From positions 1 to 34,193 of the forward strand of contig JAJDWM010000217.1 in the NCBI GenBank assembly GCA_022825595.1: 34,193 nt of DNA. The letters run 5' to 3'. The notes under the pieces are model-generated. The model was not told the DNA's origin, did no database searches, and saw nothing but the letters and a program-made list of their open reading frames with translations. This document shows positions 1 to 8,476 of this stretch, piece after piece. Each line of letters starts with the position of its first letter. Within the stretch, counting starts at the first letter, position 1. A program made the translations under genes and the position numbers. Source of the DNA: Bryobacterales bacterium. Its GTDB lineage: Bacteria > Acidobacteriota > Terriglobia > Bryobacterales > UBA6623.

Positions 1-73
1 CTCACTCCACGTCTTGGAGCGTCCACGTTTGTGCGGTCTTAGTTGCCAGCCGATACAGAAAGCCATACCCGCT

Positions 74-826
74 TCAGCCCCGGTTCTTCGCGCGGGGTCC
101 CCGCCTAGTGGCGAGCGGCCGTCCCGGGGAGCTCAGTTCCCCCCGGATCGACCACAGCGAAGCAGGCCGGCCGACTCGGTGCCCTCGCGGCGGGTCCCCG
201 GACCGGGCTTTCTTAAACGAGCTGCTTCTGCGGACATTGCGCTGGAAGTTCCCCGGATCCAGAGTCGTGTTCCAAGCAGCCTCGTACACTCTCCGCAGTT
301 CGCTGATCGTGAATCTCGGGCGGCAGAACCGGGCACCCACTGCCGTGTACTCCATCTTCGACCTGAGGCGCTCCAGGGCGTCGCCCAAGATCTCGGTGTG
401 GTCGAACGCGAGGTCAATCGATAGGTCCTCGACCCTTGACACAGGCACCAGATCCGCCCGGGCCGCGTCGCCGCCCCCCGTAGGAGGCGCCAAGTTCGGG
501 CATGCGGCCCAGTATGCGACGGTGATGACCCGCATCCGCGGATCGCGTTGGGGGGAGCCGTAGCTGCGAAGCTGCTCGAGGTACGCATCCTCCTCCGTCA
601 CGCCGGTCTCCTCCCTGAGCTCCCGCGCAGCGGCCGCATTGAGATCTTCGTCCGGCCGGACGAAGCCTCCCGGCAGCGCCCAGGCCCCCTTGAATGGCTC
701 CTCCCCGCGCTCGACGAGCAAGACCCGCAGCGTATCGTCATGAATCGTGAAGACCGCCATGTCGACCGTGACGGCCACGGGAGGGTAGTCGCGCGGATTG
801 TATGCGGGGAGCGGTGAACCGGGCAT
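74..826 (-). CDS. NUDIX hydrolase-domain transcriptional regulator, NrtR-like (NUDIX + C-terminal winged helix)
   Basis: ORF 74..1003(-); internal start MPGSPLPAYNPRDYPPVAVTVDMAVF chosen at 826. NUDIX-like GGFVRPDEDLNAAAARELREETGV, and C-terminal region FCRPRFTISELRRVYEAAWNTTLDPGNFQRNVRRS typical of the NrtR wHTH. A promoter-like TTGTCA-N17-TACAAT lies just upstream on the minus strand. Confidence 0.85.
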   Translation of the reverse strand: MPGSPLPAYNPRDYPPVAVTVDMAVFTIHDDTLRVLLVERGEEPFKGAWALPGGFVRPDEDLNAAAARELREETGVTEEDAYLEQLRSYGSPQRDPRMRVITVAYWAACPNLAPPTGGGDAARADLVPVSRVEDLSIDLAFDHTEILGDALERLRSKMEYTAVGARFCRPRFTISELRRVYEAAWNTTLDPGNFQRNVRRSSSFKKARSGDPPRGHRVGRPASLWSIRGELSSPGRPLATRRGPRAKNRG

Positions 827-835
827 GCCGAAATG

Positions 836-864
836 ATTGTACAAGGTTATTGACAGTGTGACAA
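836..864 (-). promoter_or_regulatory. Predicted sigma70-type promoter for the NUDIX regulator (TTGTCA-N17-TACAAT)
   Basis: Minus strand: -35 TTGTCA (859-864), 17-nt spacer, -10 TACAAT (836-841), 9 nt before the ATG at 826. Confidence 0.6.
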
Positions 865-867
865 TAA
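847..867. promoter_or_regulatory. Candidate operator palindrome 1: TTATTG-N9-CAATAA
   Basis: TTATTGACAGTGTGACAATAA, near-perfect dyad (TTATTGnCAnnnTGnCAATAA) overlapping the predicted minus-strand -35/spacer and a plus-strand TTGACA. Confidence 0.65.
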
Positions 868-872
868 GTGTG

Positions 873-893
873 TTATTGTGAATTAGACAATTA
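873..893. promoter_or_regulatory. Candidate operator palindrome 2: TTATTG-N9-CAATTA
   Basis: TTATTGTGAATTAGACAATTA, same half-site and N9 spacing as palindrome 1, centre-to-centre 26 bp; overlaps the likely plus-strand -10. Confidence 0.6.
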
Positions 894-929
894 CATGACC
901 GGCTCCGGCCGGAAGGAGGACACCACAAA

Positions 930-1826
930 ATGACGCTACAAGCACTCGAGAGGGCGGCTGTCGGCCTGCCCATCACCAGGGCCGGAATATCGTTCATGCC
1001 CATCTACTTGGCGGGCAACCCGCTGCCCAAGATCGCTACCGGGCCCGGTTCGGGCCTCGTCATCGACGAGTTGGACGGCGCGGCCGTTCCGACCCTGATG
1101 GCGCAAAACCCCACGAGCGTTCCGATCCTCGTCGTCGAGGGCGAGCACTTCATCGGCGGCTTGCAGAACCGGACCGCCAACGTGACGGTCCTCGTACCTG
1201 CGGCCACAAAACTCAAGATTCCCGTTTCCTGCCTTGAGAGAGGAAGGTGGGGGCGAAAGCGGTCGCATAGGCGCAGTTCCGCTTACGCCCCAAGGCAGGT
1301 GCGGCGCGAGACCACCGTGGGAGTGAATGAATCGCTGGCGCGCGACGGCAGTCGGCACGGAGACCAAGGGGCAGTGTGGAACACGGTCGAAGAAGTGCTC
1401 GCGAGCAACCGGGTGTCCTCGGCGACGTCTGCCGCAGAGGACTTGCACGAGGTGCGCCGGCGGGACGAATCGTGGTCCGGCATTGTCAAGGAACTGATCC
1501 GGATCGGCCCTCTCCCGGAACAGTGTGGCTTTGCAGTCGCCCACGGGAGCCGAATCGTGGCTGTCGAGGTCTTCGGTGCGCCGCAGCTGTTCGCCGTGCA
1601 CTGGGAGGCACTTGTCCGTTCGTACCTCTTCGAGCGGCCCGCCAAAGGCGGATTCCCGTCGGCTTCGTTCGTCCTGCGGCTGATCCGTCGGTTCGGTCGG
1701 ACGGCCTCGGAACCCGCACCCGCGGTCGGGATCGGCGTCGAGCGGCGACTCCAAGGGGCGGAGGTGACAGGGCAGGCGCTCTTTGTGGACGAGAGTCTGG
1801 TTCACGCGAGCGTCTTCACGCAGTAG
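930..1826 (+). CDS. ARPP-1 / DUF6569-like domain protein
   Basis: Strong SD GGAAGGAGGA (911-920) 9 nt upstream of ATG. Motif block PTSVPILVVEGEHFIGGLQNRTANVTVLVPAATKLKIPVSCLERGRW matches my recollection of the ARPP-1 (ARG and Rhodanese-Phosphatase-superfamily-associated) domain. Confidence 0.75.
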   Translation: MTLQALERAAVGLPITRAGISFMPIYLAGNPLPKIATGPGSGLVIDELDGAAVPTLMAQNPTSVPILVVEGEHFIGGLQNRTANVTVLVPAATKLKIPVSCLERGRWGRKRSHRRSSAYAPRQVRRETTVGVNESLARDGSRHGDQGAVWNTVEEVLASNRVSSATSAAEDLHEVRRRDESWSGIVKELIRIGPLPEQCGFAVAHGSRIVAVEVFGAPQLFAVHWEALVRSYLFERPAKGGFPSASFVLRLIRRFGRTASEPAPAVGIGVERRLQGAEVTGQALFVDESLVHASVFTQ

Positions 1827-1856
1827 ATGCCGCCGCTGGCTCATCAACTCGGATGC

Positions 1857-1898
1857 GGACCGCTGTAGGCAGAGGACTGCCGAATCCTACTCCGGTCC
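1857..1898 (+). other. Imperfect long hairpin downstream of the ARPP-1 gene (possible terminator or structured 3' element)
   Basis: GGACCG-CT-GTA-GGCAG-AGGA-CTGCC-GAATCC-TAC-T-CCGGTCC; inner stem GGCAG/CTGCC with tetraloop AGGA (1868-1881), outer arms GGACCG/CGGTCC. No clear U tract. Confidence 0.4.
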
Positions 1899-2502
1899 AC
1901 GTCCAGGCTGCCGACAGCAGGCCGCGGACAGAGCCCCAAGGATTCGCGGCTCACCGCCGGGCTTTACCGGATCCCGCCGGGCGAGCCATGGGCTACGGGG
2001 GCTGCGTATACCGGCAGAGCAAGCGTGACCTTGCGACGCCAAGATCGGTTGGGGCTAGCGTCAAACGTTGCCCCACCTCCCCCGCGAGAGCATTCCACAG
2101 TAGAGCCGGCCGCGTTGCCCACTGGACCGGACATCGAGCGCGCGGAGTAGCGGACCCGGCAAACTCCAGCGAGTTGCCGCGGCCGCCGACCAGCGCTCAG
2201 GGGCGCTGTGACCGGAATGCACGGCGGGTCAGGCCAGTCTGCTTCATGACCCTCGCTGTGGTCGCCAGGCCGGCCGATCCCACCTAGGCCGCCTCCAGAG
2301 CACTGCGGCAGGCGTCACTAGGGTCGATCTACCTGTGGGATGGTGCGTGCCGGCAACCGACGCGTAGGTGCCGGATGCGCATCGTCTCCGTTGAGCGGTG
2401 CAGCGGCGATCTCCCACCATCTCTGCCGAGCCCGTGGCCCGGCTCGTGGCCCGTATGCAACCTCTGGTGGCCAGAGGCCAACACCGGGGTAGACTACTCT
2501 CA

Positions 2503-3957
2503 ATGCCGAAGCTCACCCGTCGCGACTGGATGGCGACGGCCACTGCTGCCATCGCAGCTGGGTGCCAAGAAGGTGGGGACACCGCGCTTGCTGGACAGCC
2601 CAACATCCTCCTGGTCGTTCCAGACCAGCTGCGGTACGACTGGACGGGCCTGAACCCCAACCTTGGAGTCCGTACCCCGAACCTCTCCGCCCTCGCAGCC
2701 CGCGGTGTTCAGTTCGCGAACTGTTACTGCGCATCTCCTCTTTGCGCACCGTCCCGGGCGTGTCTGGCTGCGGGCGTCGAATACGACAGGTGCGGCGTAC
2801 CGGACAATTCCCGAAACTACCCGCTGGACCAAGTCACCTACTACAGCCTTCTTCGCCGAGCGGGCTACCACGTCATGGGGTGCGGCAAGTTCGACCTGCA
2901 CAAGCCAGAGCCAAGCTGGGGCAGGGAAGGGCAACACCTGCTTCCCGAGTGGGGTTTCTCCGACGGCGTCGACAGCGCAGGCAAGTGGGACGCCATCCGC
3001 TGGGGCATGGACGAGCCCTGTGATCCCTACACCGCCCACCTGCACGACGCTGGTCGTGTGGCGACCCACCTAGCTGACTTTCTGAAGCGGCGGGAAGTGG
3101 GAACGTTCGCGGCCACCTTCCCGACACCGCTCCCCGAGGAGTCCTACTGCGACAACTGGATCGCGGAACATGGCTTGCGGCTGCTGCGCGGAGCGCCTGC
3201 CGACAGGCCTTGGCACCTGGTGGTCAATTTCGCCGGCCCGCACGAACCGATGGACATAACTTCTCGGATGGACGGCCTCTACCGCGACACGGAGTTTCCC
3301 CAACCCAACCGCTCCACAGAGTTCAGCCCCGGGAAGCACGTCGAGATTCGGCGCAACTACGCGGCCATGATCGAGAACATCGACTCTTGGATGGGCCGGC
3401 TCATGGCGGAGGTCGAGGCCCGGGGCGAACTGGAGAGGACGCTTGTCGTGTTCACGAGCGACCATGGCGAGATGCTTGGCGACCACAATCTCTGGATGAA
3501 GCGGCTGCCGCAACAGGGGTCGGTCGGGATCCCGTTGGTCATCGCAGGACCAGGCGTCCGCTCCGACGCAATGACGGATTCCCTGGTGAGCTTGATGGAT
3601 CTGGCGGCAACGTTTCTGGACTATGCGGGCGTCCCCGTGCCACAGTCGATGGACAGTCGCACCCTGAGGCCCCTTCTCGACGGCTCGTCGACCGACCACA
3701 GGGAGTTCCTGCTGAGCGGACTCGACCCGTGGCGCTGCATCACCGACGGGCGGCTAAAGCTGATCCGTGGATATGCAGGCGGCCGGGTCCCGGGCGGTTC
3801 GGGACTGCCGGCGTACCCCGCTGGAGATGCGGGATCGGAGCCCATGCTGTTTGACATCCAAGCTGACCCGTTCGAGAACGACAACCTCGCAGGGAGGGCA
3901 CACAGCGATGTCGAGCGCCTCACCACGGCCCTGCACCGACTCCTGGGAATCGCCTGA
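2503..3957 (+). CDS. Sulfatase family protein (Cys-type), Tat/lipoprotein-like N terminus
   Basis: MPKLTRRDWMATATAAIAAGCQEGG signal; QPNILLVVPDQLRYDW; formylglycine motif CAPSRACLAAG; VVFTSDHGEMLGDHNLWMKR. Start taken at 2503 rather than the longer 2398 ORF. Confidence 0.9.
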   Translation: MPKLTRRDWMATATAAIAAGCQEGGDTALAGQPNILLVVPDQLRYDWTGLNPNLGVRTPNLSALAARGVQFANCYCASPLCAPSRACLAAGVEYDRCGVPDNSRNYPLDQVTYYSLLRRAGYHVMGCGKFDLHKPEPSWGREGQHLLPEWGFSDGVDSAGKWDAIRWGMDEPCDPYTAHLHDAGRVATHLADFLKRREVGTFAATFPTPLPEESYCDNWIAEHGLRLLRGAPADRPWHLVVNFAGPHEPMDITSRMDGLYRDTEFPQPNRSTEFSPGKHVEIRRNYAAMIENIDSWMGRLMAEVEARGELERTLVVFTSDHGEMLGDHNLWMKRLPQQGSVGIPLVIAGPGVRSDAMTDSLVSLMDLAATFLDYAGVPVPQSMDSRTLRPLLDGSSTDHREFLLSGLDPWRCITDGRLKLIRGYAGGRVPGGSGLPAYPAGDAGSEPMLFDIQADPFENDNLAGRAHSDVERLTTALHRLLGIA

Positions 3958-4328
3958 TGGCCCGCAAGCTTCGCATACCTACCGGCCCGTATAGCCGCCA
4001 CATCTTGCTGTGCGCAGACCAGTCCAAGCCCAAGTGCGCCCCCCGTGACGTCACTTTGCCAGCGTGGAAGCTGCTCAAGGGCCGCCTTGACGACCTGGGC
4101 CTCTCACGCGGCAACGGCTGCGTCTTTCGTTCGAAGGTCAACTGCCTGCGCGTGTGCGCGAACGGACCCATCGCGGTGGTCTACCCCGACGGAACTTGGT
4201 ACCACTCCGCAAGCGGCGACGTGCTCGCGCGGATCATTACAGAGCACCTTCGGGACGGAAATCCCGTGGAGGAGTACATATTCGCCCGCAATCCCCTGCC
4301 GGATGCAGCCTCAGACTGCGATTCCTGA
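3957..4328 (+). CDS. (2Fe-2S) ferredoxin, thioredoxin-like fold
   Basis: Start overlaps the sulfatase stop (TGATG). RHILLCADQSKPKC...VNCLRVCANGPIAVVYPDGTWYHSASGDVLARIITEHL is typical of thioredoxin-like [2Fe-2S] ferredoxins. Confidence 0.8.
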   Translation: MARKLRIPTGPYSRHILLCADQSKPKCAPRDVTLPAWKLLKGRLDDLGLSRGNGCVFRSKVNCLRVCANGPIAVVYPDGTWYHSASGDVLARIITEHLRDGNPVEEYIFARNPLPDAASDCDS

Positions 4329-4401
4329 AGGGTCGCGCCCCGGAACGTCCCATCCCAAGCCGACCTTGACGGAGCATCGTCGCACCTGCGAAACTCTGAC
4401 C

Positions 4402-5490
4402 ATGCGTTTGATGAGTCTCGCCCTCCTATCCTGCTTGGCTGTCCCTGCGGTTTCGGCGTCCGACGCCGGTGATGTTCGGAGGTACCTGTACCTCAGCATG
4501 CCGGACGGTGCCCAGAAAGAAGGCCGATCCAAGGCTGGCATTCTGATCTTCGACATCGACAACGGGCACAAGTTCGTCAGGCGCATCGACATGCCCGTGT
4601 TCGAGGAAGGACTCCGCGGCTTCGCGGGCAACCTCGCCATGCGGAGCGCCTACTATTCGTCGACCAACCATCGCCTTGGGCGATTTGACCTGGAAACCGA
4701 GAAGACCGTCTGGGAGAAGGTCTACGACGTCGGCTGCGACCGCTCATCGGTGACGCTGGACGGAAAGAAGATCTATGTGCCGACCGGATGGTGGTACAAG
4801 GGCGAGGACGCCGGGCTTCTGGTCGTGAACGGCGAGACGGGCGAAATCCTGAAGCGAATCACAGTGGGGCCCCAAGCCCACAACAGCATCGTGAATCTCT
4901 CGGGGACCAGGCTCTACCTCGGCACCACGACGACCCTTTCAGTCTTCGACACGGCCGACGAGAAGCTGGTGATGCAGGTCAAGGATGTCGGCGAGCGCGG
5001 CATCTTTCCGTTTACGATCGATTCTCGGGAGCGTTACGCCTACGTGTGCCTCGGCAACCACGTCGGATTCGACGTTGTGGACCTCAAGAGCGGCAAGGCC
5101 ATCCACAGAGTCTTTGCCGGCGATGAGAAGATCCCCCACCGTACGCATGGTGCCGGCCTTACGCCGGATGAGACTGAACTCTGGATCAGCGACCAGCGAG
5201 GACAGAAGCTCTTCATCTTTGACACAACCAAGATGCCCCCTGCGCCAAAGGGCCACGTAGAGCTGTCGCAAGGGGGCCACGGATGGGTGGCCTTCAGTCT
5301 CGACGGAAAGTATGCCTGGAGCCATACGCCGGATGTTTTTGATATCAAGACCAAGAAGCTGGCGGCAACGCTCAGGGACGAGACTGGCGAGCCGGTCAGC
5401 GGCTCGAAGTTCATCGAGGTCCACGTCAAAGACGGCAAGATTGTGCGAGTCGGCCATGAGTTCGGCCTAGGTCGAAAATACGCCGACTGA
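4402..5490 (+). CDS. Secreted YVTN/YncE-like beta-propeller protein
   Basis: Signal peptide MRLMSLALLSCLAVPAVSAS; repeated blades such as AGILIFDIDNG, LLVVNGETGEILKRI, LSVFDTADEKLVMQV, GFDVVDLKSGKAIHRV. Internal start of ORF 4045..5490. Confidence 0.75.
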   Translation: MRLMSLALLSCLAVPAVSASDAGDVRRYLYLSMPDGAQKEGRSKAGILIFDIDNGHKFVRRIDMPVFEEGLRGFAGNLAMRSAYYSSTNHRLGRFDLETEKTVWEKVYDVGCDRSSVTLDGKKIYVPTGWWYKGEDAGLLVVNGETGEILKRITVGPQAHNSIVNLSGTRLYLGTTTTLSVFDTADEKLVMQVKDVGERGIFPFTIDSRERYAYVCLGNHVGFDVVDLKSGKAIHRVFAGDEKIPHRTHGAGLTPDETELWISDQRGQKLFIFDTTKMPPAPKGHVELSQGGHGWVAFSLDGKYAWSHTPDVFDIKTKKLAATLRDETGEPVSGSKFIEVHVKDGKIVRVGHEFGLGRKYAD

Positions 5491-5647
5491 CGTGCCCAAT
5501 TCGGGGCCAGCATTGGTAGCCAAGCTTGGCTAGACCTGCCACTCGGCATCAGGGTGACGACCGAACGTGGCCCTTGGGCGGGACAGCCTGCCCACGGTCG
5601 CGGAAGGTTGGGGACGACGCCGGCGACGCGTGCCGGTTCGTCAAGCG

Positions 5648-6181
5648 TTATTCGTCCGGAATGCTCCTGAGCAGCGCCGCAGCATCCCAGTATCCAGCTC
5701 GGCCCACATGCCGCCGCCGGACCCTCCCAACGTCTAACGGCTCCACCGCCGGGCGGATGGCCCCGAAACGTTTGCGAGCATAGCTGGCCAGCGCGGCGAT
5801 CTCGCCATCGTCCAGCGATCCCGCAAAACCCGGCATCTCTCGGTCGTAGATCCGGCCGCGGACCTCGATCCTCCCCTTGACTCCGTGCAGGATGATCAGG
5901 ACCAGCCGCTCCGGCGGCCCGACGACCCATGGGCTCCCGTCGAGCGGTGGAGCTTCGCCCATGCCCTGATCGTCGTATTGGTGGCAGGCTGAGCAGTAGC
6001 TGTCGAACAGCCTCTGACCGGGGCTGACCTCTTCGGTTGACTGCCCGGGCGCGAAGGCGGATGGCAGGAATGCCGCAACGACCGCGACCCGGAGCAATGC
6101 CTCCCGCCACGCCAGCGCCGACGCACGGACGGCCAGCCCGTCGGCCTGTTGCGGCCCATCCGCCGCCGCCGAGCGCCGCAT
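5648..6181 (-). CDS. c-type cytochrome (monohaem)
   Basis: Haem motif CSACH in GQRLFDSYCSACHQYDDQGMG and likely distal Met in REMPGFAGSLDDGEIAALASYARK. Confidence 0.85.
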   Translation of the reverse strand: MRRSAAADGPQQADGLAVRASALAWREALLRVAVVAAFLPSAFAPGQSTEEVSPGQRLFDSYCSACHQYDDQGMGEAPPLDGSPWVVGPPERLVLIILHGVKGRIEVRGRIYDREMPGFAGSLDDGEIAALASYARKRFGAIRPAVEPLDVGRVRRRHVGRAGYWDAAALLRSIPDE

Positions 6182-6189
6182 GCGGGCAG

Positions 6190-8109
6190 TCAGCCGGCCG
6201 TCTCGACGAAAGCCTTGAACTCCGAAACGTCTCTTGTCTGCCCGGAGAATGTGGCTGCAATCGAACCGTCGGGGCGGATGATCGCATAGAACGGAATGCT
6301 CGAAGAGCGGAAGCGCTCAACCTGCAGTTCCTGGTGCCTCTCGCTGGCTTCGTCAAATCCGTCCGTGTAGAGTTCGACCAGCACGGTGTCTTCCAGTGCC
6401 CCCGCGATCTCGGCTCTCGTGAACATGTTCGCCTTCATCCACTTGCAGTTCGAGCACGCGTATCCCGTGAAGCTCACCAGCAGACGCCGACCCGAGCCGC
6501 CAGCCAGCGCGAACGCCCCTTCGAGGTCATCCTTGATCCACTCCAAGCCGCCGGCCTCCGGCGCGATGCCGGAACGGGTCTCGGGCACGTGCGCCTCGAG
6601 CTCGCCGAGGGACGCCCCGGACATTCCGGGGAACAGGCTGACCGCGAACGCCAGAAACACTGCGCCGACGGCGAAGCGCGACAGGCCGATGCCCTGCGCT
6701 GGCCCATCGTCGCCAAATCGCACGACGCCCCACAGATAGAGCCCGCCGGCGGCGAAAAGAACGACCCACAATGCTAGGAACCGCTCCCTGGGCAGCAATG
6801 CCCAGCCGAGAACCTGGTCCACGTTCGCGAGGTACTTCAAGCCAACGGCGACGATCACCAACCCTGCGGTCCGCTTCGTGACACTAAGCCAGGCGCCGCT
6901 CCTCGGCAGCCGTCCCACCAATGCGGGAAACAGTCCCAACGCGAAGAACGGGGCAGAGAGTCCGGTCGCAAACAGCGCCATTCCGAGGATCAGGTATGGT
7001 CCTCCGCCCGACGCAATCGAGCCGGCCAAGAGGGATCCTACAAACGGCCCAGTGCATGCGAACGAGGCTAGGGTGAACACTAGGCTGAGCATAAGCGTGG
7101 GCAGGAGACCAGCTCCGGCGGACCGCTGGCTCGCTCCGGTAGTCCACGAGCTGGGCATGGTGATCTCAAATGCTCCAAGCATGCTCAGGGCGAAGCCGAA
7201 CAAAACGACGGCGATGAGCAGGTTTGCCCAAGGATTGGACCCGACTTGGCTGAGCCCGAAGGGCCCGAGTGCAGCGCTCAGGCCGGCACCGATCGCCGTG
7301 AAGAGTAGAATGACGCCCAGACAAAATGTGCTGGCCTGCCGGACGATCGAACCCCAAGGCCGTTCCTCCGATCCAATGAACGAGCCCATATAGATCGGGA
7401 TCATGGGAAAGACGCAAGGCGTCAGGATCGCAACCAAGCCGAATCCGAGAGCCAGCATGGCAAAGCCCAGCAACCCTTGGGACTCCGCCTCAAACGCAGC
7501 CACCGCGGCAACCTCCGTTACCGGGCCGGCTGACCGGCTCTGGCGGGGCCGCCCTACTTCGTTGACCTGAACCGGGCCGTAGCCGTCTGGCAGTGCGGCC
7601 GCCATTGGCGTCGCCGCCGGGTCCAGCACGACTTTCGCGACCGCGCTCTTGCGCTTCGGCGGAAGGCACTGGCGATCGTCACAGGCGCCATAACGCACCA
7701 AGGCCTCCATCTCGGTCGGGCCAACCGGACCGTCAGCCAATTCGAACTCTACCCAGAACTCGGCCCTGTGCGTGTACCACTCGACTTCGGCCTGAAAGTT
7801 AGGGTCGAACACGACCTCGGGGGTCGGCTGATAGGCCCTCCAGCCCGCCAAGGCTGCCGTCGGCTCCATCCCGATCGCCAGCGGTATCCCCTCTTGGGTT
7901 GTCGTCGAGTAGATGTGCCATCCGTCCTCGACGGTTGCGATCAGCCGGGCCGTCGCGGTCGAGCCGGGCGGAATCCTCTCCTGTTCGAACTCCAGGCTCC
8001 ACTGCACAGGATCATAGATCTGCCCCGCAAGTCCGGCACAGATGAATAGAGCCACCCCCAAGGCGGCTGCGGACCGGACGCTAAGGAAGTGACGGGCAGG
8101 GAAGTTCAT
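6190..8109 (-). CDS. dsbD: Thiol:disulfide interchange protein DsbD
   Basis: All three Cys pairs seen: YGACDDRQCLPP (alpha), TPCVFPMIPIYMGSF and FACTGPFVG (TM domain), CSNCKWMKANMF (thioredoxin domain). Start at MNFPARHFLSV (8109). Confidence 0.92.
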   Translation of the reverse strand: MNFPARHFLSVRSAAALGVALFICAGLAGQIYDPVQWSLEFEQERIPPGSTATARLIATVEDGWHIYSTTTQEGIPLAIGMEPTAALAGWRAYQPTPEVVFDPNFQAEVEWYTHRAEFWVEFELADGPVGPTEMEALVRYGACDDRQCLPPKRKSAVAKVVLDPAATPMAAALPDGYGPVQVNEVGRPRQSRSAGPVTEVAAVAAFEAESQGLLGFAMLALGFGLVAILTPCVFPMIPIYMGSFIGSEERPWGSIVRQASTFCLGVILLFTAIGAGLSAALGPFGLSQVGSNPWANLLIAVVLFGFALSMLGAFEITMPSSWTTGASQRSAGAGLLPTLMLSLVFTLASFACTGPFVGSLLAGSIASGGGPYLILGMALFATGLSAPFFALGLFPALVGRLPRSGAWLSVTKRTAGLVIVAVGLKYLANVDQVLGWALLPRERFLALWVVLFAAGGLYLWGVVRFGDDGPAQGIGLSRFAVGAVFLAFAVSLFPGMSGASLGELEAHVPETRSGIAPEAGGLEWIKDDLEGAFALAGGSGRRLLVSFTGYACSNCKWMKANMFTRAEIAGALEDTVLVELYTDGFDEASERHQELQVERFRSSSIPFYAIIRPDGSIAATFSGQTRDVSEFKAFVETAG

Positions 8110-8182
8110 TTTCTTTTCTCGCGCCGGAACGCGCGGGGCGACAAGCTCGATGGCCAAGGCCCTGACTAGCGGATCCCTGTCC

Positions 8183-8476
8183 TCAGTCTACTCCTGAGTC
8201 GAACTCGAAGAGTGCGCTCCGAAACCGCAGGAACTCGGCTAATACGCGCCTGTATTCCTCGATCCCGACTTCGCGGTCGCAGCAGACGAGCATCAAGAAT
8301 CCGTCGCTCCGGAAGTTCCCGTCCCAAGCGCGCAGCCGGTCGTCACTCCACGCGAGGTCGACCGCGTCCAGCCGGTCGTCGGGAATTGCGTCCATGTGGG
8401 CGCGTAGGTTGACGTCCGTCTCATCGGGAGGTCTCGTGTACGGCGCATCCTCAAATCTGGGGCGATTCAGCTTCAT
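8183..8476 (-). CDS. Hypothetical protein, 97 aa
   Basis: ORF overlapping the 3' end of the MFS gene by 26 nt in the same direction; MKLNRPRFEDAPYTRPPDETDVNLRAHMDAIPDDRLDAVDLAWSD; plausible acidic soluble protein, family not recognised. Confidence 0.55.
   Translation of the reverse strand: MKLNRPRFEDAPYTRPPDETDVNLRAHMDAIPDDRLDAVDLAWSDDRLRAWDGNFRSDGFLMLVCCDREVGIEEYRRVLAEFLRFRSALFEFDSGVD

Noticed and set aside
14-424. 136-aa plus-strand ORF opposite the NUDIX regulator gene
   Set aside because: Antisense to a clear NUDIX/NrtR gene; no recognisable domain; typical shadow ORF of GC-rich DNA.
1851-1905. tRNA-like arm (GGACTGCCGAATCC) in the gap after the ARPP-1 gene
   Set aside because: No T-arm consensus or acceptor-stem/D-arm arrangement; better explained as a simple hairpin.
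1376-2287. 303-aa plus-strand ORF overlapping the ARPP-1 gene and the following gap
   Set aside because: Arg/Pro/Gly-rich out-of-frame translation with no domain; overlaps a supported gene for about half its length.
2244-2660. 138-aa minus-strand ORF across the sulfatase 5' end
   Set aside because: Low-complexity antisense frame, no family signature.
5517-5532. Perfect 16-bp palindrome TAGCCAAGCTTGGCTA between convergent genes
   Set aside because: A palindrome this short is expected by chance about once in a window of this size; no second copy or flanking regulatory gene supports it.
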